Assembly (NCBI RefSeq): GCF_030605225.1
Contig: NZ_JAUWAV010000022.1
Location: 1 to 64,000, forward strand
Source: Geoalkalibacter sp.
GTDB taxonomy: Bacteria; Desulfobacterota; Desulfuromonadia; Desulfuromonadales; Geoalkalibacteraceae
DNA length: 64,000 bases
Direction: 5' to 3'
Shown here: positions 1-8,069 of the stretch, one piece after another
Numbering within the stretch: position 1 is the stretch's first letter
How the letters are laid out: each line of letters starts with the position of its first letter
Notes under the pieces: generated by a model
What the model saw: only the letters and a program-made list of their open reading frames with translations
What the model was told of the DNA's origin: nothing
Databases searched by the model: none
Translations under genes and position numbers: made by a program

Positions 1-1
1 C

Positions 2-178
<177 letters not shown>

Positions 179-219
179 AGGACATCATGGAAAACATGAC
201 GGCTTCAGGCTCCTTGTCC

Positions 220-253
220 AACTGAAGAACTGTTGTTGAATATCCTCCAATCC
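220..253 (+). repeat. Copy A of a 34-bp dispersed repeat (copy B at 5042-5073)
   Basis: This stretch contains AACTGAAGAA, then TTGTTGAATAT, CTC and ATCC. The same blocks occur in the same order at 5042-5073 with two small indels. Both copies are intergenic and both lie near metal-efflux genes, one after the partial RND gene and one upstream of the Cus-like operon. It may be a shared regulatory site or a dispersed repeat remnant. Confidence 0.4.
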
Positions 254-379
254 GCCTCAGTCTTGCGCCGTGTTTTTGTTGAAAATGAATAAAAACGGGT
301 GGTTAGCCTCTTGGCTCAAGATATGCAATCTATTCGATTATGATCGATTATATTGCCAAGAGAGAAAGGAGGTGCCCCG

Positions 380-526
380 ATGAAACGTTTCATGACTTTG
401 CTGGTTGCCGGATTTCTGATCGCCGGGCTGGTCGGCTGCGCGACCACCACGGAAAGAAAGACGTACCGTACCCTGAAATCGCCGGCTATCGGCTTCCAGT
501 ACGATGCCCCCGTGCATCACAACTAA
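380..526 (+). CDS. Small lipoprotein, 48 residues
   Basis: A short ORF starts at ATG 380 behind a strong ribosome-binding site (AGGAGG at 368-373). The N-terminus is a basic Met-Lys-Arg followed by a hydrophobic stretch and the lipobox LVGC (Cys20), so the product should be a lipid-anchored envelope protein. The mature part is only about 28 residues (starting CATTTERKTYR and ending APVHHN) and has no recognisable domain. An intrinsic terminator follows the stop by 5 bases, so the gene looks like a complete monocistronic unit. Function unknown. It may be an entericidin-like or small structural lipoprotein, but no family is recognised. Confidence 0.75.
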   Translation: MKRFMTLLVAGFLIAGLVGCATTTERKTYRTLKSPAIGFQYDAPVHHN

Positions 527-530
527 CATG

Positions 531-562
531 AAAAAAGCCCCGGCATCGCGTCGGGGCTTTTT
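531..562 (+). terminator. Intrinsic terminator after the small lipoprotein gene
   Basis: A stem GCCCCG/CGGGGC around a short loop is preceded by an A-run and followed by a T-run, so it could work in both directions. It sits between the plus-strand lipoprotein gene and the end of the minus-strand bc-complex operon. Confidence 0.8.
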
Positions 563-591
563 CGTCAGAACCTTTCCATGAAATCTGCTTA

Positions 592-1230
592 TCAGTCCTG
601 TCGCGCGATACCAAAACTCTTCAACACCTGATTCGCCGTCGCCAGATCATCCTGGGCCGATTGCGGGCCGGTGTAATAGAGATAAACCCAATGGTCGAGG
701 GCAAAGGTGATGATCCCGATGAACCGGGTTGCCTCGCCATGCTTCAAAAAATCCGCATCGATCCGATAGGCGCTGCCTGCACCCTTAATTCGAGTTTTGC
801 CGACCTTGGCACTGACCGCTTCGAAGCCTTCCTCGTCCGAAAGACCCTCGGCGGCATAGCGGGCCGATGTTTTCAGAGCGCGGGCGCTCGGCGCGGTTTC
901 TCCCTCCCGCAGGGGGCTGAAGTCGATCATCAGATGGGCGCCGCTGCGCGGATTGTAGAGATAGAGTTCATTGGCCCGCAGCATCTGCCGAGCGGCCTCC
1001 TCGGGGCTTTCGACGCCGGCTTTGCGCGCGGCGGCCAGTTGTTCGGGCTCAATGTGCCCGGCGTGCTCCGCGACGAGAAAGTCGGGAGGCTCCGTGCTGA
1101 CCTGCCAGGACGAGGGAAGCTGCGCAAAACTGATCTCGATGCCGGGTCGCACCTCGTAGCCGGCGGCCATTGCGTAATGCGGCAAACTCAGCAGGAAAGC
1201 GACAAACAAGCATCTGAACCATTTCGTCAT
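592..1230 (-). CDS. Exported protein of unknown function, last gene of the bc-complex operon
   Basis: The 212-residue product starts with a basic residue, a hydrophobic core and a likely signal-peptidase site after AMA (about residue 22), so it is predicted to be periplasmic. The mature part has mixed alpha/beta character, with HLMIDFSPL near the middle and a C-terminal segment FIGIITFALDHWVYLYYTG. There are no heme-binding motifs, Cys pairs or membrane helices. It lies 49 bases downstream of the CYCFC-motif protein on the same strand, so a role tied to assembly or use of the cytochrome complex is an inference from position only. I do not recognise the family. Confidence 0.7.
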   Translation of the reverse strand: MTKWFRCLFVAFLLSLPHYAMAAGYEVRPGIEISFAQLPSSWQVSTEPPDFLVAEHAGHIEPEQLAAARKAGVESPEEAARQMLRANELYLYNPRSGAHLMIDFSPLREGETAPSARALKTSARYAAEGLSDEEGFEAVSAKVGKTRIKGAGSAYRIDADFLKHGEATRFIGIITFALDHWVYLYYTGPQSAQDDLATANQVLKSFGIARQD

Positions 1231-1279
1231 GAGGGTCTACTCCTTGTGGGCGCGCTGAGCGCCTCGGTTGGTCAATGGT

Positions 1280-1777
1280 CTAACGGTTGCCGAACTGCTC
1301 GATCAAGCGTTCAAATCTCTTTTCGAAACCCGCCTGCATCTGCTCCTGAGTGAATCCTTTCTCCTGCCACAGCAGCGCCATCATGGCTTGGCCGTAACAG
1401 ATGTTGCAGCTTGCGCCGTGATCGTCGAACTTCAGTTTTTTCGTGTCTTTTTTGACAAAACAGTCGAGCAGGTTGGTATGCCCCATGGTGTCGCAGAAGC
1501 AGTAGCACTTGAATTGGCGCAGCAGTTCGGGCTCCTTGACGGCGATCATGTAGCCGGTTTCGACGCTATCGCTGGTAAAAACGTAGCGGGGAAAGCGGTA
1601 GGCGTCCCAATCTTCATCGGGATATTGACGATCGAGCAAGTCCTGGGCTTCGCGGGTGAGATCCGACATGCCAAGGTTGAGGATGCGATCGAATTCTTCC
1701 TGTTCGCCGGCGAAGGCTGGAACGATCAGAGTGAGAAACAGGCCGCAGAGGATGAGTCGTTGAAAGATTGTCCACAT
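1280..1777 (-). CDS. Exported PCYCGC-motif-like protein
   Basis: The product has 165 residues with an N-terminal signal sequence ending near AFAG. The central region has a cysteine cluster, CYCFC at 91-95, then Cys106 and a CNIC pair at 124-127. This order resembles the family of unknown function named for a PCYCGC motif (PF13798-like), with the first Pro replaced by Lys and Gly by Phe. The cysteines suggest metal binding or disulfide exchange, but the function of the family is not established. It sits 22 bases behind cytochrome b in the bc operon, which suggests a maturation or accessory role for the complex. Confidence 0.7.
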   Translation of the reverse strand: MWTIFQRLILCGLFLTLIVPAFAGEQEEFDRILNLGMSDLTREAQDLLDRQYPDEDWDAYRFPRYVFTSDSVETGYMIAVKEPELLRQFKCYCFCDTMGHTNLLDCFVKKDTKKLKFDDHGASCNICYGQAMMALLWQEKGFTQEQMQAGFEKRFERLIEQFGNR

Positions 1778-1799
1778 GGATGTTCTCCGTTGTCAGGGG

Positions 1800-2846
1800 T
1801 TAAAAAGGCCAAACCAATTCCCAGTTCTTGCCGCGCAGCCACTGCCCGATGACGATAAAAACGATCTGGCCCGCCAGCACAACCAGAAACCCCAGGTTGA
1901 GCCACAGTCGATCACGGCTGAACCAGACGCCACCATGACTGCGACTGCGGTCGATCAGCGGGGCCGCAAGAAAAAACACCAGCAGCAGCGTCGGAGCGAG
2001 CACCCCGCCGATGAATGCCGAATATCCGACCATCTCCTGAAAACCCACGAAATACCAGGGGGCCTTGGCCGGATTGGGCGGATGCGAGGGATCGGCGCGT
2101 TCATCGAGGGGCGCGTCGATGAACAGCGCCAGCACCAGCAGGGTGCCGAGAGTGAGCAGGGCCGCCGCGCCTTCGGCGCGATAGAGCCAAGGGGCGGCGG
2201 GCAGGCGAATCTTGTGAGCTTCAGGCGGTGCGGCCAGGCCGCCGTCCTTACGGATTCGCCATAGATGCAGGCTGGTGAAAACCACCAGCAACAGGGGCAC
2301 GAAACCGGCGTGAAAGGCAAAGGAGCGCAGCAGGGTTTCCGGGCCGATGTCGGTGCCGCCCAGCAGAAACCGTTTTAAGCCTGCGCCGATTCCCGGGAAA
2401 TATTCCGCAAGACTTGCGCCGACCTTGATGGCCCAATAGGCCCGTTGATCCCAGGGCAGCAGATAGCCGGTGAAATTGCCGAACAACACCAGCCCAAGCA
2501 GCACCAGGCCGTAACACCAATTGAGATATCGCCCCTTGTAGGCCGCCGTCCAGAACACCCGGGCGAGATGGGTGAAGATGAGAATGATCAGCGCGTTGGC
2601 CGCGACGAAGTGCAAGTTGCGGATCAAATCGCCGTAATGCAGGGTGGTGCTGATGTGCAAAATACGCTCGTAGGCGTGCTCAGGAGCAGGCACATAATAG
2701 AGAAAAAGCGTCGCGCCGGTGACCAACAGCACCGCCATACAGGTCAGGCAGGCAATACCCAGACCCAGAGTGGCAAGGGGTTCCAGGGTGCGTCGGCAGA
2801 CCTGGGGTGGATGCAGATGGTGGAGAAAATTGCGTTTGCCGCTCAT
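1800..2846 (-). CDS. Cytochrome b subunit of a bc-type quinol oxidoreductase (b6-like, one chain)
   Basis: The 348-residue membrane protein combines the b6-like heme-binding half with a subunit-IV-like C-terminal half. Likely heme ligands are His79 and His93 in the second helix and His179 and His194 in the fourth. The 14-residue spacing of the second pair is of the b6 type. PWYF at 263-266 stands where PEWY, the quinol-oxidation-site motif, is expected. The start at 2846 is preferred because AAAGG lies about 10 bases upstream and it falls 4 bases after the Rieske stop. An upstream start at 2879 is possible but would overlap the Rieske gene. Confidence 0.93.
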   Translation of the reverse strand: MSGKRNFLHHLHPPQVCRRTLEPLATLGLGIACLTCMAVLLVTGATLFLYYVPAPEHAYERILHISTTLHYGDLIRNLHFVAANALIILIFTHLARVFWTAAYKGRYLNWCYGLVLLGLVLFGNFTGYLLPWDQRAYWAIKVGASLAEYFPGIGAGLKRFLLGGTDIGPETLLRSFAFHAGFVPLLLVVFTSLHLWRIRKDGGLAAPPEAHKIRLPAAPWLYRAEGAAALLTLGTLLVLALFIDAPLDERADPSHPPNPAKAPWYFVGFQEMVGYSAFIGGVLAPTLLLVFFLAAPLIDRSRSHGGVWFSRDRLWLNLGFLVVLAGQIVFIVIGQWLRGKNWELVWPF

Positions 2847-2850
2847 CGGC

Positions 2851-3324
2851 TCAGGCCTTTCCCACGGAGTCGCCGGCATCCTGCCTGATCACCACCCACT
2901 GGGGTTCACGCAGGCGTGTACCCGCCTGCACCCAGAGCCGTCCGTGGCGTAGGCGCAGAGACAGCCAGTCGAGATTGCGCGGCGCCGGTCCCGAATAGAC
3001 TTCCCCGCGGGGACCAAATTCGCTGCCGTGGCAGGGACAGAAAAAACCCTCATCCACGCTGTTGACCAGACAGCCGAGATGGGTGCACTCAAGACTCAAC
3101 GCAGCCACCCGATCTTCTTGACGAACCAGGGCGATGCGCTGAGCCGGTAGGGGTAGCAACCCCTCGCCGACCAGAGTGTCGATGCGGCCGAGATCGGACC
3201 AGTGATGGGAACTGAAGCGTCCCGCGGCCCGCCAAACATCGAGCAGAATGGCGCCGAGAACCACTCCCGTGCCCACCACGGCGGGCCTCGCCACGGTCTT
3301 GAACAACCACTCCCGGCGAGTCAT
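2851..3324 (-). CDS. Rieske [2Fe-2S] protein of the bc-type complex
   Basis: The 157-residue protein has an N-terminal twin-Arg-like start (MTRREWLFK) and one membrane helix at about residues 15-30, then a periplasmic cluster domain. The two Rieske boxes are CTHLGC (80-85) and CPCHG (96-100), giving two Cys and two His cluster ligands plus the disulfide pair. The ATG at 3324 overlaps the cytochrome c stop as ATGA and has a strong AGGAGGTG site, so it is preferred over the upstream in-frame Met at 3342. The product should pass one electron from quinol to the heptaheme cytochrome encoded just upstream. Confidence 0.95.
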   Translation of the reverse strand: MTRREWLFKTVARPAVVGTGVVLGAILLDVWRAAGRFSSHHWSDLGRIDTLVGEGLLPLPAQRIALVRQEDRVAALSLECTHLGCLVNSVDEGFFCPCHGSEFGPRGEVYSGPAPRNLDWLSLRLRHGRLWVQAGTRLREPQWVVIRQDAGDSVGKA

Positions 3325-4952
3325 GGCGCACCTCCTGACCACTGTCGAATGCGGGCGACCAGGCCCCAGATTTCTGCGGCGTCGAGCTTTTCACCAACGG
3401 GAGGCATGGCCGTGCCGGCAATGCCATGGACGATGGCGCGGGCAATGCCTTCGTCATCCTGCGCGGCAAAATATGGGCGGTTGGTGAGGTTGCGCGGCCG
3501 CGGCAGATGCTGGAGATACTCCGGCCCTTTGCCGGTGCCGCCGCGACCGTGGCAACGCAGGCAGTGGACGGCGTAGAGTGCGTCGGCGCGCTCCGGCGAC
3601 GCAACCCGCTCTGGGCGAGGCGGAATCCCGGCCAGGGAGCGCTTGTCCCCGCGCTCGATGCCGATAAAGGCGGCAAAGAGCAGGTCGAGAAGCTCCTCGC
3701 GACGCGGCTCTTCCAGTAACTTGCCGTAAGGCGGCATGGAGGTGCCGGGAATGCCCTGCTCAAGACTTTTGCGCAGACGCTGATCCGGGGCGCGATGGAA
3801 AAACTCGGCATTGCCGGCAAAGGCGCGGGGAAAGGTGGCCAGGTTGGGCTCGATGGGACCCCGACCGGTGCCGTCTGCGGCATGGCAGCGCTGGCAGAGG
3901 TGCATGTAGAGCTGGCGCGTCTGCACATGGTGGGCATGGGCGGTTGCTTCCTCGGCGAGAAAGGTGCTCAGGTTGGTGCGTTGCGCCTCATCAAGAGGCG
4001 AAGGCGGCATGATCGCGCCGGGAATCAGGCGGTGCGGGCTTTCGAGAAAGCCGCGGATGAACTCCGGCGCGCGCATGAGCCCCAGGGAGCTCAGGTCGGG
4101 AGCAAGGTTTCCGTCCTCCTCGCCGAATTTGTGGCAGGCCAGGCACTTGCCGCGATAAAGAAGTTCCTCTCCGGGCTGCAATTCAACATCATCGGGAACA
4201 AGAGCGATTTCGGGCAGTCGCACCAGCCCCGCCTGCACCTGCATGGGCGTGGCGTACAGGGGGTCGGCGACACGGCTTTTGAGAAACCAGGCCAGATCCC
4301 TGATCTCTCCCCGCGACAGGGGAAAACGCGGCATGATGGAGTTGGGCGGTTCCAGGCGCGGATCGCGAATCGCCTCGTGCAAGGCTTCCAACCCAAGCTG
4401 GGAGCCGATGCGACTCAGGTCGGGGCCAAAGTTGCCACCCGCACCGTCTAGCCGATGACAGAGATCGCAGGCCTTTTCCTGAAACAAAACATAGCCCTGC
4501 CAGGATCTTTCGGCCCCCTCCAGCGGAGCCAATTGATGGCAGGCGTAACAGCGGCCCTGCACATCGCGCCCCGATAATACCTGGCGGGCGCCCCGACCGA
4601 AGCGCCCATGCGATAGCCGCTCGTCAAGAGCCATGCCCTCGCCCAGGTGACAGCCGGTGCAGCCGAGGGTTTCCGGCGAGTGCGGCGCGATGTCTGGATG
4701 GGGAAGGGCCGTGTGGGGAGGGCCGCCGTCGAGATGGCAGGTGGTGCAGTGCTCGCGCACTTCGCGGCCCCCCAGATTGAAGGTCAGATCGGCGATGGGG
4801 CCTTCATGGCGGGAGGGGTGGCGAAGGCCGGCGGAAATCGCCAGAAGCGCCGCACCCAGAGCGAAAAGGGCGGCCAGGCCCAAGCCGATGTTGATCCAGC
4901 GGGGCGGTGGTCGATTGTTGTCTGGTGACGAGGGGCGATGGTCAGGTGTCAT
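3321..4952 (-). CDS. Membrane-anchored heptaheme c-type cytochrome of the bc complex
   Basis: The protein of about 543 residues has one N-terminal membrane helix (about 20-42) and seven CXXCH heme sites: CTTCH, CTGCH, CYACH, CDLCH, CLACH, CQRCH and CLRCH. The first two hemes lie in a tight N-terminal module. The later ones sit in repeated cytochrome-c-like units, each ending in a Met-Pro stretch (IMPRF, IMPPS, SMPPY, AMPPV) that can supply the axial Met. It is the first gene of the operon and should accept electrons from the Rieske protein and relay them to periplasmic cytochromes. The start is uncertain: in-frame ATGs at 4952, 4961 and 4982 all have weak ribosome-binding sites. Confidence 0.9.
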   Translation of the reverse strand: MTPDHRPSSPDNNRPPPRWINIGLGLAALFALGAALLAISAGLRHPSRHEGPIADLTFNLGGREVREHCTTCHLDGGPPHTALPHPDIAPHSPETLGCTGCHLGEGMALDERLSHGRFGRGARQVLSGRDVQGRCYACHQLAPLEGAERSWQGYVLFQEKACDLCHRLDGAGGNFGPDLSRIGSQLGLEALHEAIRDPRLEPPNSIMPRFPLSRGEIRDLAWFLKSRVADPLYATPMQVQAGLVRLPEIALVPDDVELQPGEELLYRGKCLACHKFGEEDGNLAPDLSSLGLMRAPEFIRGFLESPHRLIPGAIMPPSPLDEAQRTNLSTFLAEEATAHAHHVQTRQLYMHLCQRCHAADGTGRGPIEPNLATFPRAFAGNAEFFHRAPDQRLRKSLEQGIPGTSMPPYGKLLEEPRREELLDLLFAAFIGIERGDKRSLAGIPPRPERVASPERADALYAVHCLRCHGRGGTGKGPEYLQHLPRPRNLTNRPYFAAQDDEGIARAIVHGIAGTAMPPVGEKLDAAEIWGLVARIRQWSGGAP

Positions 4953-5041
4953 GGGGATCATCCATCGCATCAACCATACCAAAGTTCACGCCAATGAAAA
5001 CCGCCCGTTTTACGCACTTCGCCAACGGAGTGGTCAGGCTG

Positions 5042-5073
5042 AACTGAGGAAAATTGTTGAATATTCTCGATCC
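5042..5073 (+). repeat. Copy B of the dispersed repeat seen at 220-253
   Basis: This copy matches copy A over AACTGA, GAA, TTGTTGAATAT, CTC and ATCC. Just downstream is a small dyad GTGTA-N6-TACAC (about 5076-5091). Both lie in the divergent region between the bc operon and the Cus-like operon, a natural place for a regulator to bind. Confidence 0.4.
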
Positions 5074-5189
5074 AGGTGTAGAAAATTACACAGTCCATGA
5101 TCATTCTCGGGCGCTATTGTCCAGCTAAGCCGACGATTTGGCGAACGATTTTGTTTGGGCACGCAATATGAAAGGTGTTGTTCGCATTG

Positions 5190-5217
5190 TTGACAGGGCG
5201 ACCTGGGAATCTATGCT
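5190..5217 (+). promoter_or_regulatory. Predicted sigma-70 promoter of the Cus-like operon
   Basis: TTGACA (5190-5195) and TATGCT (5212-5217) are separated by 16 bases and point toward the TolC-like gene that starts at 5256. This predicts a short leader of about 30 bases. Confidence 0.55.
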
Positions 5218-5255
5218 CTTTTCAGGATTGAATGTTCGCCCCTTGGAGATTTCGC

Positions 5256-6530
5256 ATGATACGTCTATTGCCGTTTGTGTTGGTGGCCCTCCTGCTCGCC
5301 GTGCCCCTCACCGCCGAGGCCCAATCCACCATCGAAGACTCCATTTCCCTTGAGGAATTGGTGACCGAGGCCCTGGCGCTTAACCCCGAACTTCGGGCGA
5401 GCGAGGCGCGCTGGCAGGCCTTTGTGAACCGCGCGCAGCAGGCCGGAACCTTCGATGATCCCATGCTCATGTTCAAGATCCAGAACGCGCTGATCCGCGA
5501 TCCCCTGGCCTTCGACCGTGACTCCATGACCGCCAAGGTCATCGGTATCAGCCAGATGGTGCCTTATTTCGGCAAGCGCGATCTGGCGCGGCGCTCCGCC
5601 GATCTGGAGGCGCAGGTCGGTCGCTGGAGCCATGAGGAGCGCAAGCTCGAACTGGCGCGCATGGTGCGCGAAAGCTGGTATCAGCTCTATGCCGTCGATC
5701 GCTCCCTGGAGATCGTCGAGGGCAATATCCGGTTGCTCGATGACCTGGTGACCTTGGCGGAAACCCTCTACGGCGTCGGCGGAGCCCTGCAGCAGGATGT
5801 TCTGCGCGCCCAGCTGGAACGCTCGAAAATGGAAGACATGCGCATCGGCCTGCGTCAGCAGCGCCGCAGCCTCGAAGCCCGCCTCAACAACCTGGCGCTG
5901 CGACCCGCCACCCAGGCCATCGCGCCCGCGCCCGACCTGTCCATGACGAGCTTGAACCTTGAGGCAGCCGAGCTGGAACGCCTGGCCGAGGAACATCGGC
6001 CCCTGTTGCGCGGCTTGCAGGCCGAGTTGGAGAAGAGCCGGGTGGCGCGCCGTGCGGCGCAGCGCGAGTATTACCCAGACTTTACCTTCTCCCTGGAATA
6101 CATGCAGCGCGAGGCGGCCATGGACGATGCGGGGTACGATATGTACAGCGCCGGCATCAGCTTCAATCTGCCGGTACAGCGCCAGCGCCGTCAGGCCATG
6201 GTCGCCGAGGCCGAATCCGAAGGACGCATGGCGCTTCAGGAGATCGAAATGCTGCGCAACGAAATCCGCTATGGTATCGCCGACGGTCTGGCGCGGCTCG
6301 AGCGCAACCGCAGGCTGGCTGAACTCTATCAGGGCGGCATCCTTCCCCAGGCGGAAATCACCCGCGATGCGGCCCTGGCCGCCTATCGCGTCGGGCAATA
6401 CGAATTCATGAACGTGCTGGAAAGCCAGATGGCCCTGTTCAACTACCAGCGCGAGCACGCCGAAGCCGTCGCGGAGCACGAGATGGTGCGGGTGCAGCTG
6501 GAGGCGCTGGTGGGGACGGAGCTGCGCTAA
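5256..6530 (+). CDS. Outer-membrane efflux protein, TolC/CusC family
   Basis: The product has 424 residues with a cleavable signal peptide ending near AEAQ. The rest is mostly long amphipathic helices with the duplicated layout of TolC-type channels, including SLEELVTEALALNPELRASEA near the N-terminus, the opening element of the family. The start at 5256 has a GGAG site 7 bases upstream and begins a proper signal peptide; the upstream in-frame ATG at 5232 does not. It is first in an operon with a CusB-like adaptor and a CusA-like pump, so it should form the outer-membrane exit duct of that tripartite system. Confidence 0.9.
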   Translation: MIRLLPFVLVALLLAVPLTAEAQSTIEDSISLEELVTEALALNPELRASEARWQAFVNRAQQAGTFDDPMLMFKIQNALIRDPLAFDRDSMTAKVIGISQMVPYFGKRDLARRSADLEAQVGRWSHEERKLELARMVRESWYQLYAVDRSLEIVEGNIRLLDDLVTLAETLYGVGGALQQDVLRAQLERSKMEDMRIGLRQQRRSLEARLNNLALRPATQAIAPAPDLSMTSLNLEAAELERLAEEHRPLLRGLQAELEKSRVARRAAQREYYPDFTFSLEYMQREAAMDDAGYDMYSAGISFNLPVQRQRRQAMVAEAESEGRMALQEIEMLRNEIRYGIADGLARLERNRRLAELYQGGILPQAEITRDAALAAYRVGQYEFMNVLESQMALFNYQREHAEAVAEHEMVRVQLEALVGTELR

Positions 6531-6538
6531 GACGATCG

Positions 6539-6561
6539 TAGGGGCGCACCGATGCGCGCCC
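6539..6561 (+). repeat. REP-like palindromic repeat (GGGGCGCACC type)
   Basis: The bases TAGGGGCGCACCGATGCG followed by CGCCC form a short inverted repeat between the TolC-like and CusB-like genes. Almost the same sequence begins the larger element at 22168-22225. It is likely a REP-type intergenic repeat and may act as an mRNA stabiliser or processing site inside the operon. Confidence 0.55.
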
Positions 6562-6598
6562 ATTGCGAATCCAACATAAAGACAACGGGGACTTGAGC

Positions 6599-8038
6599 AT
6601 GGGCATGTCATCCAGATCCAGAAGAATACTGCTGATTTTCAGCCTGATTGCGGCCATGGCGGCGGGTTATTTCGCCGGCGCCGGCCGCCATGTCGGGCAT
6701 GAGCCGGGGGCTCCCGGCGAGACGGCCCAACCCGGCGAGAAGACGCAGTACACTTGCGGCATGCATCCCTTCATCATCCAGGACGAGCCGGGGCTTTGCC
6801 CCATCTGCGGCATGCGCCTCACTCCCATGCGGCCCGGCGGGGAAAAAGCCGCCGCGCCCGCCGAGCGGCGCATCAAGCACTGGGTGTCGCCCATGGATCC
6901 TACCTACGTGCGTGACGCGCCGGGTCAGGACTACATGGGGCATGATCTGGTGGCGGTCTACGAAGAGGGCAGCGCGCCCGGTCAGGTGCTCATCGATCCG
7001 GTGACGGTGCAGAACATGGGCCTGCGCACCGCGCCCGTGGAGCGGCGCGATCTCAACCGCACCATCCGCACCGTGGGGCTTGTGGAATACGAGGAACCGC
7101 GTCAGTTTGCCGTGAACAGCAAGATCGACGGCTGGGTGGAGCGGCTTTATGTGAACGAAACGGGCCAGTTCGTCAAGAAGGGCCAGCCGCTGCTCGACAT
7201 CTACAGCCCGGAACTGGTGGCCGCGCAGCAGGAATACCTGCTCGCCCTGCGCAATCGCGACCGCTTGGCGCAGAGCACCTTTGCCGAGATCGCCGCCGGG
7301 GGCGAGCGGCTTCTCGAAGCGGCGCGCACCCGCCTGAAATACTGGGACATCAGCGCCCGCCAGATCGCCGAGCTCGAAAAGAGCGGTCAGCCGCGAAAGA
7401 CCCTGACCCTGTACAGCCCCTACAGCGGCGTGGTCACCAAGAAGGATGTGGTGGAGGGCATGCGCGTCATGAGCGGCGTCGATCTTTTGCAGATTTCGGA
7501 TCTGAGCCGGGTGTGGGTGCACGCCGACATCTTCGAGTTCGAGTTGCCCTGGGTACGCCCGGGGCTGAGCGCCACCGTCGAACTGCCCTTCGCCGCCGGA
7601 CCGGACCGCGTGGGCAAGATCACCTATCTTTATCCCTACGTGATCGGTGAAACGCGCACCACCCAGGCGCGCATCGAGTTTGAAAATCCGGGTCTGGAAC
7701 TGCGCCCCGGCATGTACACCAACGTGCGCATCGCCGCCCAGCCGGTGACCGATGTCCTGGCCGTGCCCAATCATGCGGTGCTGCGTTCGGGCAAGCGCGA
7801 GACGGTGTTCGTCGCCCTGGGCGAGGGGCGCTTCGAGCCGCGGGTCGTAACCACCGGTGTGACGGACAACGAGGGTTTTGTGCAGATTCTCTCGGGCCTG
7901 CGCGTGGGCGAGCGGGTGGTGACCTCGGCCCAGTTCATGCTCGATTCGGAAAGCAAGCTGCAGGAGGCCATTCAGAAGATGCTCGCGCCGGAGCCCATGG
8001 AGACCAAGCCGGAGATCGATCTGGAAGATTTGTTCTGA
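6599..8038 (+). CDS. cusB: Periplasmic adaptor of an RND metal efflux system, CusB-like, with metal-binding domain
   Basis: The 479-residue membrane-fusion protein has an N-terminal anchor (about 6-25), then a heavy-metal-binding module with YTCGMHP and CPICGM, the Cys/Met/His pattern found in CusB-type adaptors. A second, degenerate copy (WVSPMDP, YMGHDL) follows. The remainder is the lipoyl/barrel-sandwich and helical hairpin (DGWVERLYVNETGQFVKKGQ, ALRNRDRL) and beta-barrel region of HlyD/CusB proteins. ATG 6599 is preferred over an upstream TTG (6563) because GGGGA lies 7 bases upstream. The CusA-like pump follows after 31 bases. Copper or silver is the most likely substrate. Confidence 0.88.
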   Translation: MGMSSRSRRILLIFSLIAAMAAGYFAGAGRHVGHEPGAPGETAQPGEKTQYTCGMHPFIIQDEPGLCPICGMRLTPMRPGGEKAAAPAERRIKHWVSPMDPTYVRDAPGQDYMGHDLVAVYEEGSAPGQVLIDPVTVQNMGLRTAPVERRDLNRTIRTVGLVEYEEPRQFAVNSKIDGWVERLYVNETGQFVKKGQPLLDIYSPELVAAQQEYLLALRNRDRLAQSTFAEIAAGGERLLEAARTRLKYWDISARQIAELEKSGQPRKTLTLYSPYSGVVTKKDVVEGMRVMSGVDLLQISDLSRVWVHADIFEFELPWVRPGLSATVELPFAAGPDRVGKITYLYPYVIGETRTTQARIEFENPGLELRPGMYTNVRIAAQPVTDVLAVPNHAVLRSGKRETVFVALGEGRFEPRVVTTGVTDNEGFVQILSGLRVGERVVTSAQFMLDSESKLQEAIQKMLAPEPMETKPEIDLEDLF

Positions 8039-8069
8039 TGTTTCATGCCAACCTCGGGATTTCATAGCC

